Source: Alphaproteobacteria bacterium
GTDB taxonomy: Bacteria > Pseudomonadota > Alphaproteobacteria > Rhizobiales > Rhizobiaceae
Assembly (NCBI GenBank): GCA_024742485.1
Contig: JANSYK010000001.1
Span: 434,001 to 498,000 of the forward strand
Length of the DNA stretch: 64,000 bases
Direction of reading: 5' to 3'
Positions 36,365 through 45,114 of this stretch are shown piece after piece; position 1 is the stretch's first letter; every line of letters starts with the position of its first letter. Below the pieces are notes generated by a model. It did no database searches and was not told the origin of the DNA. It was given only the letters and a program-made list of their open reading frames with translations. Made by a program: the position numbers and the translations under genes.

Positions 36365-36380
36365 ATATGAATTTTCATAT
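36365..36380. promoter_or_regulatory. Operator palindrome between the oxygenase operon and marR
   Basis: ATATGAA-TT-TTCATAT, perfect 7-base arms around TT, 22 bases upstream of the reductase start and 62 bases upstream of the divergent marR start. Its 14-base core recurs at 37088-37101. Palindromes of this size are typical MarR sites. Confidence 0.75.
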
Positions 36381-36442
36381 TGTTTGAGCAAGGCAAATAT
36401 TTTCTCTTGTGAAATCAAGGCAAATAGCCAAGAAGTTTGCAC

Positions 36443-36913
36443 ATGACAGACGGCCCAACCCAACCCGACCAGACAGACGACGGTTTTGTCTCGTCCTATC
36501 TGCTCTATCTCCTGGCTGCCTCAAGCGATGCGGCGAGTGCAGAGTTTCACGCACATGTGCGCCGCGCCGGCCTCCGGGTACCTGAATGGCGGGTTCTGGC
36601 CTGTCTGGGAGACCGGGATGGCCAGATGATCACACGTTTGGCGGATATTGCACTGGTCGAGCAGTCTCGCCTGACACGGATCATCGACCAGATGGTGACA
36701 CGCGGGCTGCTGGTACGCCGCGACGATCAGGAAGACAAACGGCGGGTCCGCATCTACCTTACCGCAGAGGGCGCCGCGCTGAGCAAGAAACTGGTGGCGG
36801 ATGCGAAAGTGCACGAAAAAACTCTGCTGGCCGCCCTGCCCGCAGACTGCGCGACGGCATTGAAACCGGCCCTGGCGGCATTGCTCGAGGGCCTCGCGTC
36901 ACGGCGCAAATAG
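36443..36913 (+). CDS. MarR-family transcriptional regulator
   Basis: 156 residues with the winged helix of the MarR family (LRVPEWRVLACLGDRDGQMITRLADIALVEQSRLTRIIDQMVTRGLLVRRDDQEDKRRVRIYLT). ATG at 36443. Divergent from the oxygenase operon and upstream of the TRAP genes, with the same palindrome on both sides, it is the obvious regulator, probably a repressor relieved by the pathway substrate or its CoA ester. Confidence 0.92.
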   Translation: MTDGPTQPDQTDDGFVSSYLLYLLAASSDAASAEFHAHVRRAGLRVPEWRVLACLGDRDGQMITRLADIALVEQSRLTRIIDQMVTRGLLVRRDDQEDKRRVRIYLTAEGAALSKKLVADAKVHEKTLLAALPADCATALKPALAALLEGLASRRK

Positions 36914-37087
36914 CGCCCCGGTGCTGTGTTGATTGGTTTGGCTGATAGTCTATGCAAACGCATAAATTGGCGAGATAGCGGCGCTATTGGTTGAGGGAAA
37001 TCGGGAGGCACTTGGGTGTAGATGTCCACAGAACGGATTGAAAGCTTTGGCTTTTTGCCCCATCCGAATTCATCATGGACAATTTGC

Positions 37088-37101
37088 ATGAATTTTCATA
37101 T
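37088..37101. promoter_or_regulatory. Second copy of the MarR operator, upstream of dctP
   Basis: ATGAATTTTCATAT, identical to the core of 36367-36380, 74 bases before the TRAP binding-protein gene. It links transporter expression to the same regulator. Confidence 0.75.
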
Positions 37102-37174
37102 AAATTTCGCGGATGAGGGAGAAAAGGCGACGACAAATGCCCCCCAAGTCATGGATAAATTTTGGGAGAAGACC

Positions 37175-38185
37175 ATGAAATATCTTAAGACCATCGCGGC
37201 CGCTGCCGCAATTAGCCTCGGCCTTGTGGGTCCGATGGCAGCGCAGGAGACGACTCTCCGTATTTCGTCCTGGCTGCCGCCAACCCATGGCATCAACACC
37301 GAGATATTTGCCAATCTGATAAAGATGATGGAAGAAGCGTCGGACGGCGCGGTCACTGGTGAACTGGTCTTTGGCCTTGGGCCACCGCCAGCCCAGATGG
37401 ATTTGGTGCAGGACGGTGCGGCCGATATCGCCATCATCTTCCATGGTTATCAGCCGGGTCGTTTCGTTGGAACGCAGTTGATTGAACTGCCTGGCTACGA
37501 AGGCAGTTCAGAAGCCGCGTCCGTTGCCTATTGGCGTGTGCACGAAGACCATCTCGCTGCGCTCGATGAACATCGTGGTGTGCGCTTGATCGCACTCACA
37601 ACCCACGGCCCCGGACAGATCCATGCTGTTGATCCGGTGGAGAATCTGGCTGGATTGAACGGCCTGAAAACGCGGATCGGCGGCGGTGTTGCCGGGAATG
37701 TCGGTTCTGAACTCGGCCTCGTCGGTATCAATGTTCCGGCTCCTCAGGTCTATGAAACGCTCGAATCGGGTGCAGCGGATGCCGTGGCGATGAATGTCGG
37801 TGAGCGTATAGGCTTCCGCCTGAACGAAGTGGCACCGGTTCTCTACGAAATGCCGGGCGGTTTCTATCGTGGCTCCTTTGCCATCATCATGAGCGAGGAG
37901 ACGTTCGCCAGCCTGCCTGAGAACGTCAGGGCGGCTTTTGATGAAAAGGTTTTTGGGGAACCTGCCAGCCGCATGGCCGGCGTTGCGTGGGATCTGTCCG
38001 ACAAACTGGCCTATGAGGCCATGGGTGATGGCACGACAACGATCAAGGCCAGCGCAGCCGATCAGGAAGCGTTCGCCGCGATAGCAGAAACAGTCAGGAC
38101 CAATGTTCTGGCCGAGCTTGATGCTGCCGGCATCGACGCCAAGGCTGCCCATCAGATGGTTCGCGATGTGATGGCGGAGAACTGA
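37175..38185 (+). CDS. TRAP transporter substrate-binding protein (DctP/TAXI-unlike, DctP family)
   Basis: 336 residues. A Sec signal peptide (MKYLKTIAAAAAISLGLVGPMAAQ) precedes a DctP-type binding domain; GLKTRIGGG carries the conserved Arg that binds the substrate carboxylate in DctP proteins. GGGAGAAGACC precedes the ATG at 37175. It delivers an organic acid to the DctQM membrane complex encoded next. The substrate is probably the one degraded by the oxygenase operon. Confidence 0.92.
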   Translation: MKYLKTIAAAAAISLGLVGPMAAQETTLRISSWLPPTHGINTEIFANLIKMMEEASDGAVTGELVFGLGPPPAQMDLVQDGAADIAIIFHGYQPGRFVGTQLIELPGYEGSSEAASVAYWRVHEDHLAALDEHRGVRLIALTTHGPGQIHAVDPVENLAGLNGLKTRIGGGVAGNVGSELGLVGINVPAPQVYETLESGAADAVAMNVGERIGFRLNEVAPVLYEMPGGFYRGSFAIIMSEETFASLPENVRAAFDEKVFGEPASRMAGVAWDLSDKLAYEAMGDGTTTIKASAADQEAFAAIAETVRTNVLAELDAAGIDAKAAHQMVRDVMAEN

Positions 38186-38253
38186 GTTTCATCTGAAGAT
38201 ATGGCTGTGGCACGGACGGGTGCCACAGCCCTTTTCAATCGAAAGCAGCTCGC

Positions 38254-38751
38254 GTGACCTCCCAGCTGAAACATTTGCTGAAACTACCGGATTATCTGGC
38301 TTCGATCGCACTGTTTGCGCTGATGGTCGTCACCTTCAGCGATGTCATGTTGCGATCAGTCCTGAATGCGCCGATCGAAGCCGGCGCGGATTTGACGCGA
38401 TTGCTGATGACGATCACGGTGTTTGCGGTGATGCCAGCGCTGTCGGCGCGCGGCGGACAGATCAGTGTCGACTTGCTGGACGATATTTTTCAAAACTGGG
38501 GCCTGAGCCGGCTGCGAGACGGGCTGGTCAACCTTCTGTGCGGCGGCGTTCTGTTTTGGCCGGCTGAGCGGGTTTGGGTTCTCGCCGAGCGATCCAGATC
38601 CTATGGTGACGTCATGGAGTATCTGGGCATGCCGGTTCACTACGTTGCCTGGTTCATTGCTTTGTTTACTGCCCTGACAGCCGTGGCCATGATCGGCCGC
38701 GGAATTGCCTGTCTGTTTTTTCCCGCATGGCTGGAGAAACACAGTGTTTGA
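38254..38751 (+). CDS. TRAP transporter small permease (DctQ)
   Basis: 165 residues with four predicted membrane helices, as usual for DctQ. The GTG start at 38254 is 68 bases after dctP. The small subunit binds the large permease and is needed for activity. The 3' end overlaps the dctM start by 8 bases. Confidence 0.9.
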   Translation: MTSQLKHLLKLPDYLASIALFALMVVTFSDVMLRSVLNAPIEAGADLTRLLMTITVFAVMPALSARGGQISVDLLDDIFQNWGLSRLRDGLVNLLCGGVLFWPAERVWVLAERSRSYGDVMEYLGMPVHYVAWFIALFTALTAVAMIGRGIACLFFPAWLEKHSV

Positions 38752-40057
38752 AGGCCTTATGGGCTTTGCCGCCGTCCTTGTTCTTGTTCTTTTGCGCGTT
38801 CCGATTGCCTTTGCCATGGGCATCGTCGGCATGGTGGGCTTCACCTATGAGACCAGTTTTCGCGCGTCGATATCCATGGTCGCGCGACTCATCATCGACA
38901 CCAGCCAGAATTATGGCCTTTCGGTCGTTCCGCTGTTCATTCTGATGGGCCTTTTCGTCAACAAGGCAGGCATCAGCAGAGAGCTTTATACCGCCTCAAA
39001 CGCCTTTCTGGGTCATTTGCGTGGCGGGCTGGCCATGGCAACGATCGTGGCTTGTGGCGGCTTTGCAGCCATCTCCGGTTCCTCTCTGGCAACCGCCGCG
39101 ACGATGTCCAAGGTCGCCATGCCGGAGATGCGGCGCTACAATTACGCCGACAGCCTTTCAACCGCCTCGATCGCAGCCGGTGGAACACTGGGCATTCTGA
39201 TCCCACCGTCGGTAATATTGGTGATCTACGGGTTGCTGACGGAAACCTCCATTGGAAAGCTGTTTATCGCTGGTGTTGTTCCCGGCGCCATCGGCATTCT
39301 GTTTTATCTTCTGGCCGTACGTTATGCCGTCTGGCGCGATCCGGACGCTGGACCGCCCGGAGACCGCGTGGCTTGGCGTGATCGTCTCCGCGCCCTGCGA
39401 TCAGTCTGGGCGGTTCTGCTCCTCTTTTTCCTTGTCATCGGCGGGCTGTACGGAGTGTTTGATTTCGAACCGTTGAACATCGCCTTTTCACCGACTGAGG
39501 CAGCAGGCATGGGTGCCATGGGCGCTTTCCTGATCGCACTGGCGCGTATGCGCCTGAGCCTGGCGGACACTCTGGAAGTGCTCTCGGAAACCGCAATGAC
39601 AGCGGCTTCCCTGTTTGCGGTCCTGATCGGTGCCTGGATCTTTTCGAATTTCGTGAACATTGCCGGCCTGCCACAAGCCCTGTCGGGTATCGTGACCGCC
39701 TATGACGTGGCACCGTGGATGGTGATGGCGATGATCATCGGCATCTACATTCTGCTCGGTTGCGTGTTCGAGAGCCTGTCGATGTTGCTTTTGACGGTGC
39801 CCATCTTCTTTCCGGTTGTGATCGAACTGGGGTTTGATCCGATCTGGTTCGGGATCGTCGTTGTCGTCGTCACCGAGATCAGCCTGATCACGCCTCCGGT
39901 CGGCATGAATGTGTTTGTGCTCAAATCCGTGGTGAGGGATGTGTCGACGGGAACCATTTTCCGCGGCGTCACGCCATTTTGGGCCTTTGACATTCTCAGA
40001 TTGCTGCTGTTGCTTGCCCTTCCCGGCCTGGTGCTGTTTTTGCCCGGTCAGATGTGA
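38744..40057 (+). CDS. TRAP transporter large permease (DctM)
   Basis: 437 residues from the GTG at 38744. It is very hydrophobic, with about twelve helices and DctM motifs (GLFVNKAGISRELY; GTLGILIPPSVILVIYGLLTETSIGKLFIAGVVPG; ITPPVGMNVFVLK). It carries sodium-coupled solute transport. It is the last gene of the dctPQM operon and ends just before a hairpin terminator. Confidence 0.93.
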   Translation: MFEGLMGFAAVLVLVLLRVPIAFAMGIVGMVGFTYETSFRASISMVARLIIDTSQNYGLSVVPLFILMGLFVNKAGISRELYTASNAFLGHLRGGLAMATIVACGGFAAISGSSLATAATMSKVAMPEMRRYNYADSLSTASIAAGGTLGILIPPSVILVIYGLLTETSIGKLFIAGVVPGAIGILFYLLAVRYAVWRDPDAGPPGDRVAWRDRLRALRSVWAVLLLFFLVIGGLYGVFDFEPLNIAFSPTEAAGMGAMGAFLIALARMRLSLADTLEVLSETAMTAASLFAVLIGAWIFSNFVNIAGLPQALSGIVTAYDVAPWMVMAMIIGIYILLGCVFESLSMLLLTVPIFFPVVIELGFDPIWFGIVVVVVTEISLITPPVGMNVFVLKSVVRDVSTGTIFRGVTPFWAFDILRLLLLLALPGLVLFLPGQM

Positions 40058-40087
40058 CCGACCAACCTGAATGCATCAACAAGATCA

Positions 40088-40134
40088 AAGGCCGGCACCG
40101 TTGCCACTTTTCTCAGAAACGTGACAACGGCCTT
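40088..40134. terminator. Terminator between dctM and the convergent gene
   Basis: Left arm AAGGCCG...GTTGCCAC (40088-40107) pairs with GTGACAACGGCCTT (40121-40134) apart from a short internal bulge. It overlaps the end of the minus-strand gene. Confidence 0.6.
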
Positions 40135-40666
40135 AGGTCACGTTGGGTTCCGCCGTTTCGGTGGAGTCCACAGGCAGGAAATTGCCGCAAAGCCACAATG
40201 ACACTTCGGCCGCATCTTCGATCGTCGCGAATGTGAATGCTCCGTCGCGGATATTGTCACGTGAAAAATGAAGACGGATGGTGCGGTCGTTTTCTGCCGA
40301 TTCCACCATGATGCTACCAGGCTCCAGCAATGTGGCCACATTGTAATTGCCCGAACCGTGCACGAGCCCAACCGCTCCATCGGCGGTCCGCAAAAAAGCG
40401 GTTTCGCCATCCTCCGTTTTGCGGACTTCCCGGATCGGATTGTTCGGATAGGCGCGGGAGAATGTGACAATAACCGAGCCCGTGTCCTCCACGGCCTGCG
40501 GTCCGAGGTGACGCAGGCGCGATGCGCGCATGTAAAGCAGAACGAATACGCCTGCCACTATGGTGAGGGACAATACCCAAAACCCTGCGGTCACGAAAAG
40601 CCTCCGGTTGCGACCCCATAGAGGGCCCGTGCGGGCAAGTATGCCTCCTGGCTCAAACAGGTGCAA
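40133..40666 (-). CDS. Single-pass membrane protein of unknown function
   Basis: 177 residues from a TTG start (40666); no convincing ribosome-binding site was seen, and a GTG at 40594 would cut into the membrane segment. One transmembrane helix (FVTAGFWVLSLTIVAGVFVLLYM) is followed by a probable periplasmic beta-rich domain (about 60-165). I could not assign a family. It lies 21 bases after the NDUFAF6-like gene on the same strand and is likely part of the yajC-secDF transcript. Confidence 0.62.
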   Translation of the reverse strand: MHLFEPGGILARTGPLWGRNRRLFVTAGFWVLSLTIVAGVFVLLYMRASRLRHLGPQAVEDTGSVIVTFSRAYPNNPIREVRKTEDGETAFLRTADGAVGLVHGSGNYNVATLLEPGSIMVESAENDRTIRLHFSRDNIRDGAFTFATIEDAAEVSLWLCGNFLPVDSTETAEPNVT

Positions 40667-40687
40667 TCCAACGGGCCGAGGTGCCGA

Positions 40688-41533
40688 TCAGAAGCGCCGC
40701 TTTCGCGCACCGTTCCACAGTCGAATCTGGCGCCGCCACTGGGGCATGACCAGAGGCGATTCCAACAGAGTGGCACCACTTCTTTCAGCCCGGTCCAGGA
40801 CCGGTTCAACGAAGCAGACCGAAAGATAGGCAGCAAAACAATCGGCTGGAATCTGGTCCGCAAATTCCCGTGCCTTGCGCAAATGTTCACGGCCGAGCGC
40901 TACAAACGCCAACAGAGCCTGGTTGATGGATTCGGTTTGCTTGCCGGCAAGAAACGATTCGCGATCAAGACCGGCCGATTTCAGAATATCGCCAGGGACA
41001 AAAAGCTGGCCACGTGAGCGATGCAGCGGCAACAGCAGGAGCAAGCCTGCAATGAGCTGGGCTACGCCTGCATGCCCCGCAGCGTCCGCTGATGCGGCCT
41101 TTCCGCTTGTGTCGAGAACCCGGGTACACAGGTGAATCAGAGCCGATGCCGTTTCACCGGCATAGCCTTCCAACGTATTGCGGTCCGGCATCGGGTCATC
41201 ATAAAGGTCGAACTGCCGCGCCGCGATCATGTTGAGGAACGTCTGGCGCGGCAAATCATGATCGTCAATCGCCTTGACGAGAGATTCGGCAACAGGATGC
41301 CCGGCAGGGGCCGTTTCGGATGGGTTTTCGATCAGGTCGTTCCACCATTGCAGACGCACCTCACCCATCATCGGTTCGGTGACAACGTCCCGGATGCGGG
41401 CAATCTCCAAATTGAAGGCATAAAGCGCGGTAATCGCGCCCCTGTGGCGACCCGGGGTCAGCAAGGCGCACAGATATCGATCGCGGTCTCCCTCACGCAG
41501 CAACGCCAGACAGGTGTCTTGATCGGGGTCCAT
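40688..41533 (-). CDS. Squalene/phytoene synthase-fold protein, NDUFAF6-like
   Basis: 281 residues of the all-helical isoprenoid synthase fold. The YAFNLEIARIRDVVTEPMMGEVRLQWWNDLI block is the diagnostic region of mitochondrial complex I assembly factor NDUFAF6 and its alphaproteobacterial relatives. The aspartate-rich DxxxD motifs of true squalene or phytoene synthases are not evident. A carotenoid role is therefore less likely than a complex I assembly role. It follows the NDUFAF3-like gene by 8 bases. Confidence 0.82.
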   Translation of the reverse strand: MDPDQDTCLALLREGDRDRYLCALLTPGRHRGAITALYAFNLEIARIRDVVTEPMMGEVRLQWWNDLIENPSETAPAGHPVAESLVKAIDDHDLPRQTFLNMIAARQFDLYDDPMPDRNTLEGYAGETASALIHLCTRVLDTSGKAASADAAGHAGVAQLIAGLLLLLPLHRSRGQLFVPGDILKSAGLDRESFLAGKQTESINQALLAFVALGREHLRKAREFADQIPADCFAAYLSVCFVEPVLDRAERSGATLLESPLVMPQWRRQIRLWNGARKRRF

Positions 41534-41541
41534 TTCGATGG

Positions 41542-41934
41542 TCAGACGGCGATGAGGGCTGCTGCCACGGCACGCGATTCAGCAAGCATGACATTGTAGG
41601 TCCGCACGGCCGCCCCGGTATTCATCGGATCGGAAACAATGTTCGATTCTCGAAGCCGCGATTTGAGCGTCGACGGGATCGGTCGGATGTCGCGACCGGT
41701 TCCCACAAGAAGCACCTCGATGTCCGCAGTTTCATCGAGAATGCGTTGAAAAAGACCCACATCCAGAACATCTCCCTCGGTCACGTCCCAACCGTGAATT
41801 CCCGATGGAAGACACAGCAAAGAGCCTCGATGGGACATGTCCGCAAACCGGAACCCGCCATCGCCATAGGCATCGATCGGTGCCCGGCCCGGAAAGTGCG
41901 CATTGCGTATTTCGATACCCTTGCCCATTGGCAC
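41542..41934 (-). CDS. Mth938-like domain protein (NDUFAF3 homolog)
   Basis: 130 residues with the Mth938/DUF498 fold (IDAYGDGGFRFADMSHRGSLLCLPSGIHGWDV; VLLVGTGRDIRPIPSTL). The mitochondrial relative NDUFAF3 helps assemble complex I. It lies 19 bases downstream of secDF and 8 bases upstream of the NDUFAF6-like gene. This neighbourhood with SecDF-YajC suggests a function in membrane insertion or assembly of respiratory subunits. Confidence 0.87.
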   Translation of the reverse strand: MPMGKGIEIRNAHFPGRAPIDAYGDGGFRFADMSHRGSLLCLPSGIHGWDVTEGDVLDVGLFQRILDETADIEVLLVGTGRDIRPIPSTLKSRLRESNIVSDPMNTGAAVRTYNVMLAESRAVAAALIAV

Positions 41935-41953
41935 AGACCGCTTGCCCGTCGCC

Positions 41954-44530
41954 CTAGGCTACTCCGGGAGCGGGACCCTGATCTTCTTTCTCTTTCTCGT
42001 CTTCTTGTTCCTTGCCCATGCCGGCCCGGAAGTTTTCCGGTCGCAAGCGGAACAGGATCAGAACCGGTGCGGCAATGAAGATCGATGAGTAAGTACCGAC
42101 AATCACGCCGAAAATCATCGCAAAGGTGAAGGAACGGATCACCTCACCGCCGAACACGAACAAGGCCGTGAGCGCCAGCAGCGTCGTGACCGACGTCAGG
42201 ACCGTGCGAGACAACATCTGGTTGACGGACAGGTCGAGCAGTTCGGTCAACGGCATCTTCTTGTATCGTCGCAGATTTTCCCGCACGCGGTCATAGACCA
42301 CCACGGTGTCGTTCAACGAGTAGCCGACAATCGTCAGCACGGCGGCAATACTGGAGAGATTGAACTCAACCCCCGTGATGACGAACATGCCGATGGTCAG
42401 AACCACGTCATTGACGGTCGCGATAATCGCCCCAAGTGCGAACTGCCATTCAAAGCGGAACCAGATATAGACCAAAATCGCCAGCAACGACGCAAGCACG
42501 GCAATGGTACCGGCCTGCGCCAGCTCCCCCGAGACGGTCGGACCGACAACCTCCACACGGCGCACCGTATAGTCCTGCTCCAGATCGGAACGGACCTTGC
42601 TGATTACCGATTGTTCGGCGTTCTCTCCGCCGCCCTGCGCCTGGACGCGGATCAGCACCTCCTGTGGTGATCCGAACTCCTGCACCTGCACGTCGCCGAG
42701 ATTCAGCTCTGACATGCGCGAACGGATATCCGCCACATTGGCATCGCCCTGTTTGGACTGGACTTCGATAATCGAGCCACCCTTGAAGTCGATGCCGTAA
42801 TTCATGCCGAATGTCGCAAACAACACCAGCGATGCAATGGCCGCCGCAGCGGAAAACAAAAAAGTTGCCTTTCGCAGCCACATGAACCTGTAACGGGTCT
42901 GACTGAACATGTCCGACATGAGGCCCTTGGGCAGAACCTTCGGGCGTTTGCGCCGCACCCATTCGGCAATCATCCAGCGGGTAATCGTGAAGGCGGTAAA
43001 CACCGTTGTCACGATGCCGATGGCGAGCGTAACTGCAAATCCGCGCACTGGCCCGGAGCCGAGGTAGAAAAGGATAACGGCCGCAATCAGAGTGGTAATG
43101 TTGGCGTCAAGAATGGTGCCGAAAGCACGTTTGAAACCCGCATCGATCGCCTGGATCAAGGACCGGCCCCCTCGCCGTTCCTCCTTGATCCGTTCATAGA
43201 TCAGAACATTGGAGTCGACAGCCATACCAACGGTCAGAACGATACCGGCAATACCCGGCAGCGTCAGAGTGGCACCCAACACCGAGAGGATCGCTATGAT
43301 CATCACGACGTTGAAAATCAGCGCCAGGTTGGCAATCAGGCCGAGGAAGCCATAGGCGATGAAGATAAAGCAGACCACCAGGATCGCGCCGATTATGCCG
43401 GCCGTTTCGCCGGCTGCAATCGAATCGGCGCCGAGCCCCGGACCAACCGTTCGCTCTTCGATAACCGTCAAGGTCGCCGGCAGCGCGCCCGCGCGCAAAA
43501 GCACCGCCAGATCATTGGCGGATTCAACCGTGAAATTGCCTGAAATCTGCCCCGAACCGCCCAAAATCGGTTCATTGATCACTGGAGCTGAGATCACCTG
43601 ATTGTCGAGAATGATGGCGAAGGGAAAGCCGACATTCTGCTGGGTCACTTGCCCGAAACGCTGCGCGCCCTTGGTATCGAACCGGAATGTGACGATCGGC
43701 TCGTTTGTCCTCTGATCGAATCCGGCCTGTGAATCGACCAGGTTTTCGCCGGAGACGAGAACACGGCGCTGGATCAGATAGGGGATCGGTGGATCATCCA
43801 TCGAATAGAGGATTTCGGAGGTCGCCGGCGGTCGTCCGTTCAGCGCCTCTTCAGCCGGCATGGATCGATCAACAAGCCGGAATGACAGTTTTGCGACCTG
43901 ATTGAGCAGTGCCTTCAGGCGCTGCGGATCATCGAAACCAGGCACCTGAACAAGAATGCGGTCGCTTCCCTGTCGCTGGATGACAGGCTCCGTGGTGCCC
44001 AGTTCATCAACCCGACGGCGAACCACTTCAATCGATTGAGTTACCGCGGAGGAAATGCGGTGATTGATCCCCTCCTCCGTCAGTGTCAGTTCCAGCAATC
44101 CCGGTTGCGGTTCATCCAGAACGGCCTCGCGAAGCGTTCCACCGCTCAACAAGCCGGCATTGATCAGCTGTGTCAGCTCGTTGAGCGCCTCTTTTGCCCG
44201 GTCCACATTGGCCGCGTCTCGTATTCTGACCTGGGCGACCAGTCCATTTCCGGACAGGCCGGTATAGCCGATCCCCTCCTCGCGCAGCAGCCGGCGCATG
44301 TCGTCAACAGTCGCCTCCAGCCGTTCCTTTTCGATATCTGCCCGCTCGACCCGCAGGAGAATGTGCGAGCCACCCTGCAGATCGAGACCCAGCGTCAGCT
44401 GTTTCTTGGGCATCCAGTCGGGCAGTTCGGCAAGTTGGTTTTGCGACAGCACATTCGGAAACGCGAAAACAAAGCCGGCCAGAACCGCAAGCCAGATCAG
44501 AGTGGTTTTCCAACGGGAGAAATGCAGCAT
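41954..44530 (-). CDS. secDF: Fused protein-export membrane protein SecD-SecF
   Basis: 858 residues joining SecD (residues 1 to about 530) and SecF (about 550-840) in one chain, giving twelve membrane helices and two periplasmic domains. It uses the proton gradient to help SecYEG-driven translocation. SecD motifs: LGLDLQGGSHILLRV, GMAVDSNVLIYERI. SecF motifs: NYGIDFKGGSIIEVQ, GYSLNDTVVVYDRVRENL. Fusion is common in Rhizobiales. It follows yajC by 62 bases. Confidence 0.95.
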   Translation of the reverse strand: MLHFSRWKTTLIWLAVLAGFVFAFPNVLSQNQLAELPDWMPKKQLTLGLDLQGGSHILLRVERADIEKERLEATVDDMRRLLREEGIGYTGLSGNGLVAQVRIRDAANVDRAKEALNELTQLINAGLLSGGTLREAVLDEPQPGLLELTLTEEGINHRISSAVTQSIEVVRRRVDELGTTEPVIQRQGSDRILVQVPGFDDPQRLKALLNQVAKLSFRLVDRSMPAEEALNGRPPATSEILYSMDDPPIPYLIQRRVLVSGENLVDSQAGFDQRTNEPIVTFRFDTKGAQRFGQVTQQNVGFPFAIILDNQVISAPVINEPILGGSGQISGNFTVESANDLAVLLRAGALPATLTVIEERTVGPGLGADSIAAGETAGIIGAILVVCFIFIAYGFLGLIANLALIFNVVMIIAILSVLGATLTLPGIAGIVLTVGMAVDSNVLIYERIKEERRGGRSLIQAIDAGFKRAFGTILDANITTLIAAVILFYLGSGPVRGFAVTLAIGIVTTVFTAFTITRWMIAEWVRRKRPKVLPKGLMSDMFSQTRYRFMWLRKATFLFSAAAAIASLVLFATFGMNYGIDFKGGSIIEVQSKQGDANVADIRSRMSELNLGDVQVQEFGSPQEVLIRVQAQGGGENAEQSVISKVRSDLEQDYTVRRVEVVGPTVSGELAQAGTIAVLASLLAILVYIWFRFEWQFALGAIIATVNDVVLTIGMFVITGVEFNLSSIAAVLTIVGYSLNDTVVVYDRVRENLRRYKKMPLTELLDLSVNQMLSRTVLTSVTTLLALTALFVFGGEVIRSFTFAMIFGVIVGTYSSIFIAAPVLILFRLRPENFRAGMGKEQEDEKEKEDQGPAPGVA

Positions 44531-44592
44531 GAAGGTCTCAGTCTGTCAGACAATCGGAACAGGCCGGAGACCGGCCGTCACCCGATCGTGGA

Positions 44593-44934
44593 TTATTTGT
44601 TGGCGGCTTCCTTGACCGGTTCGCCTTTGACTTTCACGTCAGCGAGCATCGATCGCAATACCCGGACCTTGATGCCGTCCGCAATCTCGACCTCAAGTTC
44701 CCCAGCCTCATCGAAAACTTTGGTCACTTTCGCCGAAATGCCGCCGCCGGTGATCACCTGATCGCCCCTGCGCACATTGTTAAGCATTTCCTGTCGCTTT
44801 TTGGCCTGCTGTCTTTGCGGTCGAATGATCAGGAAATACATGATCACGAAGATCAGGATGAATGGCATGATCGATACGAGGATATCGCCCCCGCCGCCGC
44901 CGACGGATTGGGCATATGCCGGTGTCACAAACAT
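44593..44934 (-). CDS. yajC: Preprotein translocase subunit YajC
   Basis: 113 residues with one N-terminal membrane helix (ILVSIMPFILIFVIMYFLIIRPQRQQAKK) and a basic/acidic cytosolic domain (RRGDQVITGGGISAKVTKV). Accessory partner of SecDF, which is encoded just downstream. First gene of the yajC-secDF transcript; divergent from the DUF815 ATPase gene. Confidence 0.95.
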   Translation of the reverse strand: MFVTPAYAQSVGGGGGDILVSIMPFILIFVIMYFLIIRPQRQQAKKRQEMLNNVRRGDQVITGGGISAKVTKVFDEAGELEVEIADGIKVRVLRSMLADVKVKGEPVKEAANK

Positions 44935-45114
44935 AAATTGGCTCCTTCAGGGAATGGGTCACCTAACAAGCAAAGGCGGCTGGAACCGGCCTCTCGGTGA
45001 GCGGAATATAGTGGTCGCGGCTGTTATTGCAACAAAAGAGACCGGGTTTGAACCTTTTCGTGAACCCGGCATCGTGCTACCGCTCCGCAAAGTTCACGTA
45101 AAGGGGAATCTGCC

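Noticed and set aside
40133-40666. Photosynthetic complex assembly protein PuhC
   Set aside because: Only the general plan (one membrane helix and a periplasmic beta domain) is similar; no PuhC motif and no photosynthesis genes nearby.
40688-41533. True squalene or phytoene synthase of carotenoid or hopanoid synthesis
   Set aside because: The aspartate-rich motifs are not evident, and the NDUFAF3-like neighbour points to the NDUFAF6 branch.
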